DNA of 64,000 nucleotides, from the NCBI GenBank assembly GCA_021200995.1, contig JAJQFS010000087.1:58356-122355 (forward strand), given 5' to 3'. Source of the DNA: Lachnospiraceae bacterium. Its GTDB lineage: Bacteria > Bacillota > Clostridia > Lachnospirales > Lachnospiraceae. The notes under the pieces were generated by a model that saw only the letters and a program-made list of their open reading frames with translations, made no database searches and had not been told where the DNA came from. This document shows, piece after piece, positions 43,343 through 53,432 of the stretch; the first letter of the stretch is position 1; each line of letters begins with the position of its first letter. Position numbers and translations under genes: made by a program.

Positions 43343-45074
43343 AAATCTCGCCTCCCTCCTTTAACTGGGATCTGTAAATATCCTGATAAATCTCACAGCT
43401 TCTCATCAGCTCCTCATGCGGCGCGCAGGCCACAATCCGCCCGTTGTCGACCACCGCGATGCGGTCCGCGCCGCGCACGGAGGCAATTCTCTGAGCAATG
43501 ATGATCTTGGTCACCTGCCGGTAGGTCGTCCGCAGTGCCTCATAAAGCCTGGCCTCCGTCTTTAAATCCAGAGCGCTGGTCGAATCATCCAGGATCAGGA
43601 TCTCCGCGTTCTTTAACAGCGCGCGGCTGATGGCAAGACGCTGCTTCTGGCCGCCAGAAAGGCTCATGCCCTTTTCCGCCACCATAGTATCCAGTCCCTC
43701 CGGTTTTGAAAAAATAAACTCAGTGGCCTGCGCCGCCTCCGCAGCCGCCAGTACCTGCTCGTCTGTGGCTTCAGGGTTGCCCCATTTGATATTTTCCCGG
43801 ATGGTTTTGCTGAAAAGCTCACTCTTCTGTAGGGCAATCGCGATTTTATCGCGAAGCTCCGATACTTTATAATCCTTCACGTTTACGCCGTCCACCAGGA
43901 CCTCGCCGTCTGTCACGTCATAAAAGCGCGGGATCAGGCTGACCAAGCTGGTCTTGCCGCTGCCGGTGGAGCCTAAAAGTGCTACCGTCTCGCCCGGCTC
44001 GATCACCAGATTCACATCCGTCAGGACCTGCTCGCCATTTCCGCCCGGATAGGCGAAGGAGACATGATTTAACTCGACCCGGCCTTTTTGGGATGTCGCC
44101 GCCGCGCTTCCGTCTGCGATCACCGGCTCGCAGTCCAGCACCTCCTTGATCCGTCGGTAGGAAGCCATGCCTCTGGAAACGCTCTGAAAAATCATCGCGA
44201 ACATCATCACTCCGTTCAGAATATAGGAAAGATAAGTGATGGCCGCCATCACATTGCCCGGCGTCACGCCCGCTGTCTGTACGCGGATACCTCCCACGTA
44301 AATCACCGCCACCACCGCCGCATTCAGCACAATATTCATGATCGGCGTCATATAAGAAAGCATCAGCAGAATATGTAACTGGGTATCCACCAGGTCCTGG
44401 TTCGCTTTCCCGAAGCGCTTCTTTTCATAATCCTCACGGACATAAGCCTTCACCACACGCGCGCCGGCCACATTTTCCTGCATGACGCTGTTGACCCGGT
44501 CAAGCTTTTCCTACAGAATGCTGAAAAACGGTGTGACCTTCGACAGGAAAAAGATAATACAGACAAGCAGAAAAGGAAACGCGCAGATTGCGATCACGCC
44601 AAAACTGATATCCATGGAAATCATGCAGTAGATGCCTCCCACCATGAACACCATCTGACGGACAAAGCCGCGGATACACTGCTGGATCATGTTCTGAATC
44701 TGCGTGATATCGTTGGTGGTTCTCGTCACCAGGGATCCTGTGGAAAACTGATCCGTCTGCTCAAAGGAGAGCGTCATGATTTTGCGGAAGGTGTCCTTGC
44801 GCAGGTCATTGCCGAAATTCTGTGCGCACAGATTACTGAACACGCCGCAAAGCACGCCGCAGCTGCCGCCGATTACCACACAGAGAATCATTTTCAGTCC
44901 CGTAACCATGACGATACTTAAATCGCCCACGCCGCCGTTCGACAGGCCCAGCACGCCCTCATCCACAATGGTACTCATAAAATTGGGCTGCACCAGATCC
45001 ATGGAAACCTCCCCCGCCATAAACAGCGAGGCCAGCACACCAAACAGCAGATACTTTTTCAAATATTTCCACAT
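43332..45074 (-). pseudogene. Partner ABC exporter subunit interrupted by an amber stop
   Basis: About 580 codons encode a complete exporter half except for TAG at 44513-44511 in the transmembrane domain. The frame reads SKVTPFFSIL, stop, EKLDRVNSVMQENVAGARVV without any shift, so one CAG-to-TAG change is enough to explain it. The rest is intact: Walker A GSTGSGKT, signature LSGGQKQR, and Walker B LILDDSTSALD with Asp in place of the catalytic Glu, marking the degenerate half. It starts with MWKYLKKYLLFGVLASLF and overlaps the MarR gene by 16 bases. Without read-through the pump should not assemble. Confidence 0.88.
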
Positions 45075-45661
45075 GGCGGCTCCTTTCCCACTTCAGGAAA
45101 TGACTTCGGCTCTGCCGCCTCCGCCAGAGCCAGCGTCCCACTCTCGCCCTGCTCTCTTCTCTGCGGCAGCTGAAAGTCAAAGTCTGTCTTCCATGCGTTC
45201 AAAAGCTTCTCCAGCAAATACCTCAACTCCTGCCGCTCCTCTTCTGTCAGGCGCTGAAACAACGCCGCCTCCGTCCGCAAATTCTCCGCCCGCTTACTCT
45301 CCAGCCGGTCTCTGCCCTCTTCAGTCAGAAAAATACAGATTTTCCTCTTATCCGAAGAAAGGCGCGCCTTTTTCAGTAAGCCTTTCGCCTCCATTTTCCC
45401 CAGGATCTCACTGATGGAGCCGGACCTGATCCCCAATTGGCGCTGCAGCTCCTGTTGGGACATGCCCTCTTCGCGTCCGTGTTCCTTTTCCCAGCGCCCC
45501 AGCAGGATCAGAATCCTGCGCTGTCCGCCCCCGCCGTTTCGCCTGTGATACAGGAAATGACCACACTGCTGCAGCAAAATCATCAGCTCGTGATTCCGGC
45601 TGGAATCGGCGGAATATTCCGTGCTCTGTGTCTGTTTTTCTTCTTCCATTTTATGATCCAT
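45059..45661 (-). CDS. MarR family transcriptional regulator
   Basis: A protein of about 200 aa. The winged-helix core includes RILILLGRWEKEHGREEGMS, LQRQLGIRSGSISEILGKME and AKGLLKKARLSSDKRKICIF. It heads the exporter operon and overlaps the next gene by 16 bases, so it probably represses its own promoter and the pump until a drug-like ligand binds. The first 25 residues are Gln/Glu-rich and the last 30 Glu/Pro-rich, both likely disordered. Start may be ATG 45661 or ATG 45649. Confidence 0.88.
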   Translation of the reverse strand: MDHKMEEEKQTQSTEYSADSSRNHELMILLQQCGHFLYHRRNGGGGQRRILILLGRWEKEHGREEGMSQQELQRQLGIRSGSISEILGKMEAKGLLKKARLSSDKRKICIFLTEEGRDRLESKRAENLRTEAALFQRLTEEERQELRYLLEKLLNAWKTDFDFQLPQRREQGESGTLALAEAAEPKSFPEVGKEPPCGNI

Positions 45662-45683
45662 CCTTGTTCTTAAAACTTTTCTT

Positions 45684-45712
45684 ATTGTATCTTCACAAAC
45701 AGCATTTGTCAA
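45684..45712 (-). promoter_or_regulatory. Promoter of the MarR-exporter operon
   Basis: On the minus strand a perfect TTGACA (45712-45707) and TACAAT (45689-45684) are 17 bases apart, with start near 45677. Confidence 0.85.
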
Positions 45713-45787
45713 GGTACCGAGACATTTGTGCTCTGTTCTTCCGTCACTGCGAATAGTAACATTGCTCATAGAATTTTCGGATATTCT

Positions 45788-45816
45788 TTGACAGATCAAA
45801 AGAAACAAAGTATATT
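45788..45816 (+). promoter_or_regulatory. Promoter of luxS
   Basis: A perfect TTGACA (45788-45793) and TATATT (45811-45816) are 17 bases apart. The luxS leader is about 80 bases and no riboswitch was recognised in it. Confidence 0.85.
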
Positions 45817-45901
45817 GTATGATAGGATTCAAGAAGAGCCAGACACCCACAGGACGTTTTGTGAGGGAATCCTCGTATCATACCTACAGGAGTCTTTTAT
45901 T

Positions 45902-46381
45902 ATGGAAAAAATCGCGAGCTTCACCATAGACCACATCCGCTTAAAACCCGGCATCTACGTCTCCCGCAAAGATCAAATCGGCGCCGAAACCGTCACCACC
46001 TTCGACATCCGCATGACCTCCCCCAACGACGAGCCGGTCATGAACACCGCGGAGGTGCATACCATCGAGCATCTCGGCGCTACCTTCCTGCGCAATCACG
46101 CCCAGTGGAAGGATCGGGTCATCTACTTTGGCCCCATGGGCTGCAGGACGGGCTTTTACCTGCTGCTGGCGGGGGATCTTTCCAGCGGGGATATCGTGCC
46201 CCTGATGGAGGAAATGTTTGCCTTCATGGCTGATTTTGAGGGCGAAGTCCCCGGCGCGTCGCCCAAAGACTGCGGCAATTATCTGGACATGAATCTGAAT
46301 ATGGCCAGATACCTGTCGTGGAAGTTTTTAAACGAAGTGATCCACAATATTTCCGAGGAAAGGCTGGTTTATCCACAGTAA
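45902..46381 (+). CDS. luxS: S-ribosylhomocysteine lyase
   Basis: A 159-aa metalloenzyme that splits S-ribosylhomocysteine into homocysteine and DPD, the precursor of the AI-2 signal. The metal ligands His53 and His57 in HTIEH with the general base Glu56, catalytic Cys81 in GPMGCRTGFY and Cys in SPKDCGNYLDMN are present. ATG 45902 follows AGGAG by 9 bases; longer upstream frames include the promoter and are not real. The preceding enzyme of the pathway, mtnN, lies 3 kb downstream after proBAC. Confidence 0.97.
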   Translation: MEKIASFTIDHIRLKPGIYVSRKDQIGAETVTTFDIRMTSPNDEPVMNTAEVHTIEHLGATFLRNHAQWKDRVIYFGPMGCRTGFYLLLAGDLSSGDIVPLMEEMFAFMADFEGEVPGASPKDCGNYLDMNLNMARYLSWKFLNEVIHNISEERLVYPQ

Positions 46382-46447
46382 ACGGAAAGCGTCCACAGTT
46401 TTTGGCACCGCGGGCGCGCTTCATTCTGTGACAGACAGGAGAACATC

Positions 46448-47224
46448 ATGAGAATCGTCGTCAAAGTCGGCACCTCCACCCTGGCGCATGCCACCGGCAA
46501 CACCAATATCCGCCGCGTGGAAACCTTATGCAGGGTGTTGAGCGACATCAAAAACGCGGGGCACGAGGTGCTTTTAGTCTCCTCCGGCGCCACCGGCATG
46601 GGCTCCGGCAAGCTGGGCCTTTTGAAAAAGCCGGAGGACATCGCTACCAAGCAGGCGGCCGCTGCCGTCGGCCAGTGCGAGCTGATGTACACCTATGATA
46701 AATTATTTCAACAGTATAATCACTGCGTCGCGCAGGTGCTGTTAACCCGTTCTGATATCGAGGACCTTGCCCGCAGAGAGCATCTGCGCAACACTTTTTC
46801 GCGCCTTCTGGACTTTCACGTTCTGCCCGTCGTCAACGAAAACGACTCCGTCGCCACGGAAGAGTTTTTCATCGGGGAAAATGATACCCTGGCAGCTCTG
46901 GTCTCCACGATTGTGGAGGCGGACCTGGTGGTTTTACTTTCTGACATCGACGGACTGTTCACCGCGGATCCGCGTAAAGACCCGCGGGCAAAGCTGATTG
47001 AAGAAGTGAAAGAAATCACTCCCGAAATGAAAAAGCAGGCCGGCGGCAGCGGCAGCGACTTCGGCAGCGGCGGCATGTCCACCAAATTAAGCGCCGCGCA
47101 GATCGCCATGGACTCCGGGATAGACATGGTCATCGCCAACGGCTCCCACCCGGAGATTTTATATGATATCATCGAGGGCAGAAATGTCGGCACACGTTTC
47201 CTGGCCCGAAAGGAGGCAAGATGA
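46448..47224 (+). CDS. proB: Glutamate 5-kinase, short form
   Basis: A 258-aa amino-acid kinase that phosphorylates glutamate, the first step of proline synthesis. The N-terminus [13 protein letters not shown], the motif [11 protein letters not shown], the substrate motif [11 protein letters not shown] and [15 protein letters not shown] are intact. The C-terminal PUA domain of longer ProB proteins is absent, a common form in Firmicutes. The stop overlaps the proA start (ATGA). ACAGGAG precedes the ATG. Confidence 0.96.
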   Translation: MRIVVKVGTSTLAHATGNTNIRRVETLCRVLSDIKNAGHEVLLVSSGATGMGSGKLGLLKKPEDIATKQAAAAVGQCELMYTYDKLFQQYNHCVAQVLLTRSDIEDLARREHLRNTFSRLLDFHVLPVVNENDSVATEEFFIGENDTLAALVSTIVEADLVVLLSDIDGLFTADPRKDPRAKLIEEVKEITPEMKKQAGGSGSDFGSGGMSTKLSAAQIAMDSGIDMVIANGSHPEILYDIIEGRNVGTRFLARKEAR

Positions 47225-48480
47225 TCACCACCGCTGAGATCCTTAAGCGCGCGAAAGCCGCTGCGCCGACTCTTTTAACCGTAACCTCTGAGCAGAAAAA
47301 TCAGGCACTGCTTGCCATGGCCGACGCCCTGCTTGTGCACATGAACGATATTTTAACAGAGAACGCCAGGGATGTGGAACGCGCAAAGGGACAGATATCC
47401 GACGTGATGCTGGATCGTCTGCTGCTGACCCCGGACCGCATCCAGGGAATGGCGGACGGCATGCGCGCGGTCGCGGCGCTGCCGGACCCTGTGGGGCGCG
47501 TTTTAAAGGAAACTGTACGCCCTGACGGTCTCGTCATTCAGAAAAAGTCCGTGCCCATGGGCGTCATCGCCATCATTTACGAGAGCAGGCCAAATGTGAC
47601 CAGCGACGCCGCGGCGCTCAGCTTTAAGAGCGGCAACGCCTGCGTACTGCGGGGCGGCAAGGAAGCCTTCCTCTCCGCGAACGCCATCACAAACGCCCTG
47701 CGCGAGGGCCTGACAGGCACCGGCTTCAACGCAGATCTGGTGCAGCTCGTACAGGACACGACCCGTCAAAGCTCCATGGAACTGATGACCGCCAACGGCT
47801 ATGTAGACCTCTTAATCCCCAGAGGCGGCGCGGGTCTGATCAAAGCCTGTGTGGAAAATGCCACCGTCAACTGCATCGAAACCGGCACCGGCATCTGCCA
47901 CGTCTATGTGGACAAAGCCGCCGACCTTACGATGGCGGTTAATATCATTGAAAACGCCAAGACCAGCCGTCCCAGCGTCTGCAACGCAGAGGAGGTCTGC
48001 GTGGTGCACTCCGCGATAGCTGACAAATTCCTGCCCATGCTGAAGGAAAGACTTGTGGAAGAAAGGACAGCCGCGGGGCTTAAACCCGTGGAGCTTCGCC
48101 TGGATGAGCGCGCGGCGCAGATCATTTCCGGGACACCGGCCGGTCCGGACGATTTCGATACTGAGTTCCTGGATTATATCCTGGCGGTGAAGGTTGTGGA
48201 TTCTGTGGAGGGGGCCATTGCTCATATTTCAGCCCACACCACTCACCATTCGGAAGCGATTGTCACGAGCGATCCTGCCGCGGCGGATTTATTTACGCTC
48301 TCCATCGACGCAGCGGCGGTATATGTCAATGCCTCCACCCGCTTTACGGACGGCGGCGAGTTTGGCTTAGGCTGCGAGATGGGCATTTCCACGCAGAAGC
48401 TCCACGCCAGAGGGCCCATGGGGCTGGAGGAGCTGACCACGTATAAATATATGATCCGCGGGAACGGACATGTACGGTGA
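47221..48480 (+). CDS. proA: Gamma-glutamyl phosphate reductase
   Basis: A 419-aa NADPH-dependent enzyme of the aldehyde dehydrogenase superfamily, second step of proline synthesis. The motifs [20 protein letters not shown] and [14 protein letters not shown], the catalytic Cys in [13 protein letters not shown] and the C-terminal [20 protein letters not shown] are typical. Length is normal. Co-translated with proB. Confidence 0.97.
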   Translation: MITTAEILKRAKAAAPTLLTVTSEQKNQALLAMADALLVHMNDILTENARDVERAKGQISDVMLDRLLLTPDRIQGMADGMRAVAALPDPVGRVLKETVRPDGLVIQKKSVPMGVIAIIYESRPNVTSDAAALSFKSGNACVLRGGKEAFLSANAITNALREGLTGTGFNADLVQLVQDTTRQSSMELMTANGYVDLLIPRGGAGLIKACVENATVNCIETGTGICHVYVDKAADLTMAVNIIENAKTSRPSVCNAEEVCVVHSAIADKFLPMLKERLVEERTAAGLKPVELRLDERAAQIISGTPAGPDDFDTEFLDYILAVKVVDSVEGAIAHISAHTTHHSEAIVTSDPAAADLFTLSIDAAAVYVNASTRFTDGGEFGLGCEMGISTQKLHARGPMGLEELTTYKYMIRGNGHVR

Positions 48481-48559
48481 AAATACTGACCGGCTTTCCA
48501 GGTGGGACATTGACATTTTCTGAATAACCGGCTTGGCCGGTCACGTAAAGGAGCATTTT

Positions 48560-49363
48560 ATGAATACTGTCGGTTTTATCGGCTGCGGCAATATGGGTTC
48601 CGCCATCGCCTCAGCCGTCGCAAAGGTCACAGAACCTTCTCAGATGATATTGGCAAATAAAACCACCGCCAAGGCGGAGGCGCTCGCCGCCAGGCTCGGC
48701 TGCCGCTGCGGCAGCAACGCGGAGGCGGCCGAAAGCTGCACTTACATTTTCCTGGGCGTCAAGCCGCAGATGATGGCGGATCTGCTTCTGCCTCTGCAGC
48801 CTGTTTTCCAGGCGCGCACGGACACGTTTGTCCTGGTGACCATGGCCGCGGGCCTTACGATTGCGGACATCCAGGCGATGGCGGGCGGCGCGTATCCGGT
48901 CATCCGCATCATGCCCAATACCCCTGTTTCAATCGGACAGGGCATGATTCAGGCCTGTGCCTCCGCAGAGGTAACGGAAACTGCCCTGGCTGAATTTCAG
49001 GCTTTGATGCGCGAATGCGGACGGCTGGATTTCCTGCCCGAGCATCTGATCGACGCGGCAAGCGCCCTCTCCGGCTGCGGTCCCGCCTATGTCTATCTCT
49101 TTCTGGAAGCGCTCGCGGACGGCGCCGTGGAATGCGGCTTGCCCAGGCAGAAGGCATATGAATACGCCGCCCAGACCCTGATTGGCGCGGCCTCCATGGT
49201 TCTGGAGACCGGAAAACATCCCGGAGAACTAAAAGACGCGGTCTGCTCGCCTAGCGGAACCACAATCGCCGGTGTACACGCTCTGGAAAAAGACGGCCTG
49301 CGTAATGCGGCCATGGACGCAGTGAAGGCTGCCTATGACAAGACCCTGCGGCTAAAAAAATGA
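48560..49363 (+). CDS. proC: Pyrroline-5-carboxylate reductase
   Basis: A 267-aa enzyme that makes proline from pyrroline-5-carboxylate with NAD(P)H. The Rossmann start TVGFIGCGNMGSAIA, the motif VIRIMPNTPVSIGQG and the C-terminal ALSGCGPAYVYLFLEALADG with GTTIAGVHALE are intact. ATG 48560 is preceded by AAAGGAG; the frame upstream is spurious. It completes a proB-proA-proC operon with 80 bases after proA. Confidence 0.96.
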   Translation: MNTVGFIGCGNMGSAIASAVAKVTEPSQMILANKTTAKAEALAARLGCRCGSNAEAAESCTYIFLGVKPQMMADLLLPLQPVFQARTDTFVLVTMAAGLTIADIQAMAGGAYPVIRIMPNTPVSIGQGMIQACASAEVTETALAEFQALMRECGRLDFLPEHLIDAASALSGCGPAYVYLFLEALADGAVECGLPRQKAYEYAAQTLIGAASMVLETGKHPGELKDAVCSPSGTTIAGVHALEKDGLRNAAMDAVKAAYDKTLRLKK

Positions 49364-49466
49364 CTTATGCTTTCCATTCCCGGCTATCAGAAGACCATAC
49401 CAGCAAGTCAGCCATCGCTGTTTATGGCCGGGCAGAAAGTGACAGACAACAAAGGAGATTCCTGAT

Positions 49467-50165
49467 ATGAGCAAAATCGGCATCATCGGCGCCATGGAAC
49501 TGGAGGTCGCCGCCTTAAAAGAACAAATGAACTGTACCCGCAGGCTGACCTGCGCGGGCATGGATTTCTGGGAAGGGACCTTAAACGGCACAGAGGTTGT
49601 AGTTGTCCAGAGCGGCATCGGCAAGGTCCTCGCCGGTATCTGTGTACAGATCCTGGCAGACAAATTCTCGGTCACACATGTGATTAACACCGGCGTGGCC
49701 GGTTCCCTGAACGCGGACCTGGACATCGGCGATATCGTGGTATCAAAGGACGCTGTCTACCACGATTTTGACGTGACAAAGCTGGGGTACGCCCCCGGTC
49801 AGGTGCCCGGCCGCGAGGAAGTCGCTTTTGGGGCGGATCCCGGCATGATCGCCGCCGCTGTGGAAAGCTGTGAACGCGTAAACCCTGACATTCACTGCAT
49901 GGTCGGCAGGATTGCCAGCGGCGACCAGTTTATTTCAGACAAAAAAACGAAGGAGCGCATCATCCACGGCTTTGCCGGCTTCTGCGCCGAAATGGAGGGT
50001 TGTGCGATTGCCCAGGCAGCCACCGCCAACAGTATCCCCTTCGTCATCATCCGCGCCATCTCTGACAAAGCGGACGACAGCGCCGAGATGGACTATCCCA
50101 CCTTCGAGAAAGCGGCCGCCCATCATAGCGCCCTGCTGGTGGCGGATCTGGTGCAGAGGATCTGA
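49467..50165 (+). CDS. mtnN: 5'-methylthioadenosine/S-adenosylhomocysteine nucleosidase
   Basis: A 232-aa enzyme that removes adenine from S-adenosylhomocysteine and methylthioadenosine, feeding S-ribosylhomocysteine to LuxS. IGIIGAMELEVAAL, the VINTGVAGSLN motif, the substrate-binding FCAEMEGCAIAQ and the catalytic Asp in RAISDKADD are present. Ribosome site AAAGGAG. Its place near luxS and in the same direction points to a shared methyl-cycle and AI-2 role, though the proline genes lie between. Confidence 0.96.
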   Translation: MSKIGIIGAMELEVAALKEQMNCTRRLTCAGMDFWEGTLNGTEVVVVQSGIGKVLAGICVQILADKFSVTHVINTGVAGSLNADLDIGDIVVSKDAVYHDFDVTKLGYAPGQVPGREEVAFGADPGMIAAAVESCERVNPDIHCMVGRIASGDQFISDKKTKERIIHGFAGFCAEMEGCAIAQAATANSIPFVIIRAISDKADDSAEMDYPTFEKAAAHHSALLVADLVQRI

Positions 50166-50257
50166 GCCTCTGCCCCATCAGCTTTCCAATCTCAGACAAT
50201 TCACAGGCGCGCTGTATGCGCGCCGCCTGTATTTCCCCGAAAGTGAGAGGTTTTCTC

Positions 50258-51844
50258 ATGGCATCTGCCCTTCGAACTTTTTTTCACGGAAAAAGAAAGC
50301 CGGCCTTCCTGATCCTGTTTTTATACCTCTGGATCATTCTGATTCTGCATAGTTCAAAAAACGACCTGGCAATTACCCCTTTTTTGATCACTGCCCTGGG
50401 ACTTCTCAGTCTTTTTATCGCTTTCCTCATTCTGTTCGCGCTGCAAAGTCTGTCGGATTATCAGCCCAAAACCGCGCCGCGGCAGGCTGGAAAGAAAGAT
50501 CTGCTCAAAATCGTCTCCGTCTTCCTGGTGATTTTCGCCTTTTACATGGTCTGCTTCGCCGGGCAGTTCCCCGGCGGCATGAACGCGGACATCTCCGACC
50601 AGCTGGCGCAGGCTTTCGGGGAAACAGCCTATAATGACTGGCATCCGGTTCTGCATACTCTGTTATTCATGACCATCCCGCTGAAACTCACAGGCAGCTA
50701 CGGTTTTGCCATTTTTCTGCAGCTTCTGTATTTCTGCCTGGCCTTTACTTATCTGATCTTCGTCCTGTATCAGAACGGCGGTTCCCGCTTTCTGCTGGGC
50801 GGCGTGTTTCTGTATGTATTAGTCAATCCCTTTCTGATTACCTACTCCATGTACGCCATGAAGGACATCGCCATGATGATCTTCGCCATTGTCCTTGTTG
50901 CTTATTATATTCAGATTATCTGCTCCAAAGGGGCCTGGCTGAAGCGCGGACGCAATATCATCCTCTTCGCCACTGCCGTCATTTTATGCAGCTATATGCG
51001 CCATAACGCGATTCTGTTCACCGGCCCCCTGCTTCTGATTACCTTCCTTTACCTGATCCTGTATAAAAACGGCAAAACCTGTCTGCCCATGCTGTGTGCC
51101 ATCGCGATTCTTTTTATTGCCGTAAAGGGGCTGTATCTGTGCCTGGATGTTCAGCAGCCGCAGTTTCGCAAGCTCGAGACCATCGGCCTGCCCCTGTCCA
51201 TCTGGGCAAATGTGACCTATTCCAATCCTGACGCCCTGCCGGAGGACGTTCTGGCGTTTATGTATGAAATTCTGCCGCAGGATCTCGAGAATGGCGTTTA
51301 TTCAGTCAACACCGGCTTTAACTCCATCAAATCCGCGGATCTGATCAGCTATTATCGTATCGATGAAATTCCATATTCCACCGTACTGAAAAAAACATTG
51401 CAGTGCTTTTATTACGCGCCGTCTGAATCCCTGGAGGCCTTCGCAAAGCTGACAGACATTGTCTGGGAAACTGACATCTGTGTCACCCCTGTGGATATGT
51501 TTATTCTGGAAAATGACTGGGGAATCGAATCCACCCCCAACGAGACCATTCTGTCCTTTGTGCAGTGGCTCAGCACTCTCCTCGGCGGCGGGATAGCGGG
51601 AACCATTCTCGGCTCCGTGGGCTTTGAACTTCTGATTATGATCATTCTGGGCACGCTCTTCCTTGCTAAGAACCGCCTTGCGTTCCTGCATCTGCTTCCA
51701 TTTTTCTGTTATGATTTCGGCACGATGCTGCTGCTCACAGGCAGGGATTACCGCTTCTTTCTCTTTAATCTGCCGTTATGGATTCCCATCATCTTTCTGC
51801 TGTTCCGGGACGATACAGTTTTCTCCGCGCGCCCCGCGCGATAA
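50258..51844 (+). CDS. DUF6020-like multi-pass membrane protein
   Basis: A protein of 528 aa with about 12 membrane helices. An external loop after the third helix has QFPGGMNADISDQLAQAFGE and NDWHPVLHTLLFM; such Asp- and His-containing loops are common in GT-C type glycosyltransferases, and the family is known as DUF6020 in Clostridia. Function is unproven, perhaps transfer of lipid-linked sugars to the cell envelope. The neighbouring GtrA gene would fit such a role. ATG 50258 follows GAGAGG; the 50216 frame is longer without a ribosome site. Confidence 0.78.
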   Translation: MASALRTFFHGKRKPAFLILFLYLWIILILHSSKNDLAITPFLITALGLLSLFIAFLILFALQSLSDYQPKTAPRQAGKKDLLKIVSVFLVIFAFYMVCFAGQFPGGMNADISDQLAQAFGETAYNDWHPVLHTLLFMTIPLKLTGSYGFAIFLQLLYFCLAFTYLIFVLYQNGGSRFLLGGVFLYVLVNPFLITYSMYAMKDIAMMIFAIVLVAYYIQIICSKGAWLKRGRNIILFATAVILCSYMRHNAILFTGPLLLITFLYLILYKNGKTCLPMLCAIAILFIAVKGLYLCLDVQQPQFRKLETIGLPLSIWANVTYSNPDALPEDVLAFMYEILPQDLENGVYSVNTGFNSIKSADLISYYRIDEIPYSTVLKKTLQCFYYAPSESLEAFAKLTDIVWETDICVTPVDMFILENDWGIESTPNETILSFVQWLSTLLGGGIAGTILGSVGFELLIMIILGTLFLAKNRLAFLHLLPFFCYDFGTMLLLTGRDYRFFLFNLPLWIPIIFLLFRDDTVFSARPAR

Positions 51845-51929
51845 TCGTTTCCCAATACATGTCGTACTATTCTGCTGTCAGCAGATTTTTCCGTCATATT
51901 ATCAGCATCATCCCGTCACCGAAGCATCA

Positions 51930-51958
51930 AAATAAGCCGGAGATAAATCATCTCCGGC
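51930..51958 (-). terminator. Terminator of the gtrA operon
   Basis: GCCGGAGAT (51936-51944) and ATCTCCGGC (51950-51958) form a perfect stem with a five-base loop, followed on the minus strand by TTATTTT. It separates the convergent DUF6020 and gtrA genes. Confidence 0.8.
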
Positions 51959-51976
51959 CCTGTCTTTACATACAGC

Positions 51977-52408
51977 TTATTTCTTCTTTTTAAAGACCAG
52001 CATCTTACTGAAAATATAATTCGCGATGGTCACGAACACCGCCGTGATAAAGGTGCCCACATACAGGTTCACGCCCAGAATGGTGAAAATCTGCATCATC
52101 ACGATATCCATCACCATGGTCGAGAGGCGGGAAGTGACAAAACCGGCCGCTTCCTTTGCAATCCGCGGGTTTTTACTCTTGAAAACGAATTTGCGGTTCA
52201 TCGGATAGGCGAAAATAACGCCGGCCGTCCAGTTCACGAGACTTAAGATAAAGTTCTGCAGGCTGGTCGGGTAGGCTGTACCGCCGAACGCGATCAGATT
52301 AAATAAAAACTTGGTGCCCCAGGCCACAATGGTAGTCATGACGCCTACAATCAGGTAAACGATGATTTCCTCGTGCTGTTTATAAAGTTCCTTGCATTTT
52401 TGTATCAT
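51977..52408 (-). CDS. GtrA family membrane protein
   Basis: A 143-aa protein with four membrane helices: EIIVYLIVGVMTTIVAWGTK, NFILSLVNWTAGVIFAYPMN, then RKFVFKSK, and two further helices. The NWxxxxxxxYxxNRKFVFKS pattern is the GtrA signature. Members are proposed flippases or helpers moving polyprenyl-linked sugars in envelope polysaccharide synthesis. It overlaps the upstream dehydrogenase gene by 4 bases. Confidence 0.92.
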   Translation of the reverse strand: MIQKCKELYKQHEEIIVYLIVGVMTTIVAWGTKFLFNLIAFGGTAYPTSLQNFILSLVNWTAGVIFAYPMNRKFVFKSKNPRIAKEAAGFVTSRLSTMVMDIVMMQIFTILGVNLYVGTFITAVFVTIANYIFSKMLVFKKKK

Positions 52409-53364
52409 AAATTCACCACATTCCTTGCGCGGCCTTCTGTATACGCCTTAATATTCTCATGCACCTCGTTTACGCAGCGGATGCGTGCTTCCACGCTCGC
52501 CCATGCCAGATGCGGCGTGATGAACAATTTCTGTGAATCCTGAATGGTGCCCAGCGGATTGTCCGCGGCGATGGGCTCCTTCTCCAGCACGTCCAGTCCG
52601 GCGGCGGCGATTGTGCCTTCCGTCAGAGCCTGGTACAGATCTCTGTTATTGACCACGGGGCCGCGGGCCACGTTGATTAAAATTGCCGTCTGCTTCATTT
52701 TGCGCAGCGCGTCCAGATCGATCAGGTTGCGGGCCAGATCGCTTAAGGGACAGTGCAGCGAGAGGAAATCGCTCTCTTTTAACAGCGTGTCAAAATCCAC
52801 TCTCTCGTATTCTGTCACCGTGCTCTTGCCGGTCACGGAGTAAAAGATCACCTTACAGCCAAAAGCCTGCGCGATCTCGGCCACCTTGCGGCCGATATTA
52901 CCCATACCGACGATGCCCCAGGTTTTGCCATCCAACTCGCCGAACGGAATATCAAAATTGGAAAAGCGCTGCTGTGCGCCGTATGCGCCGCTCTTGACAT
53001 AATTGTCATAATAGGGCAGCTTCTCATACAGGTACAGCGCCAGCGCGAAGGTATGCTGCGCCACCATCGCGGTGGAATAATTCACCACATTGGCGACTCC
53101 GATCCCGCGCTGTCTGCAGTACGCAATATCCACATTGTCATACCCTGTGGCCAGCTCGCAGATCAGCTTCACGTGCGGGGCGTCCTTTAAGGTCGCCTCG
53201 TTTAACGGCGCTTTATTCGCCACGACCACCTCCGCGTCCACGATTCTCTCCCGCACCTCATCCGGCGTCACGGTATTCCAGTAATAGGTTGTTTCCCCCA
53301 GGTCATCAAAGCTGACATCAATGTCAGTTCCCGCGCTGTTGCGCTCTAATACCACAATCTTCAT
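52405..53364 (-). CDS. D-2-hydroxyacid dehydrogenase (NAD-dependent)
   Basis: A 319-aa enzyme of the glycerate/phosphoglycerate dehydrogenase family. The NAD fold TWGIVGMGNIGRKVAEIAQA, catalytic Arg in NVARGPVVNN, Glu in GLDVLEKEPI and His in ITPHLAWAS are intact. The central DFLSLHCPLSDLARNLID resembles hydroxypyruvate or glycerate dehydrogenases. The natural substrate cannot be set from sequence. ATG 53364 follows GAGGAGAACGAGG; a longer frame to 53388 is less likely. No other serine-pathway genes are nearby. Confidence 0.92.
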   Translation of the reverse strand: MKIVVLERNSAGTDIDVSFDDLGETTYYWNTVTPDEVRERIVDAEVVVANKAPLNEATLKDAPHVKLICELATGYDNVDIAYCRQRGIGVANVVNYSTAMVAQHTFALALYLYEKLPYYDNYVKSGAYGAQQRFSNFDIPFGELDGKTWGIVGMGNIGRKVAEIAQAFGCKVIFYSVTGKSTVTEYERVDFDTLLKESDFLSLHCPLSDLARNLIDLDALRKMKQTAILINVARGPVVNNRDLYQALTEGTIAAAGLDVLEKEPIAADNPLGTIQDSQKLFITPHLAWASVEARIRCVNEVHENIKAYTEGRARNVVNL

Positions 53365-53432
53365 CCTCGTTCTCCTCTGTTTTCTCATACTCCGGCAGCC
53401 CTATGCCTTATTCACCCTGTCCTGCGCTTCTT

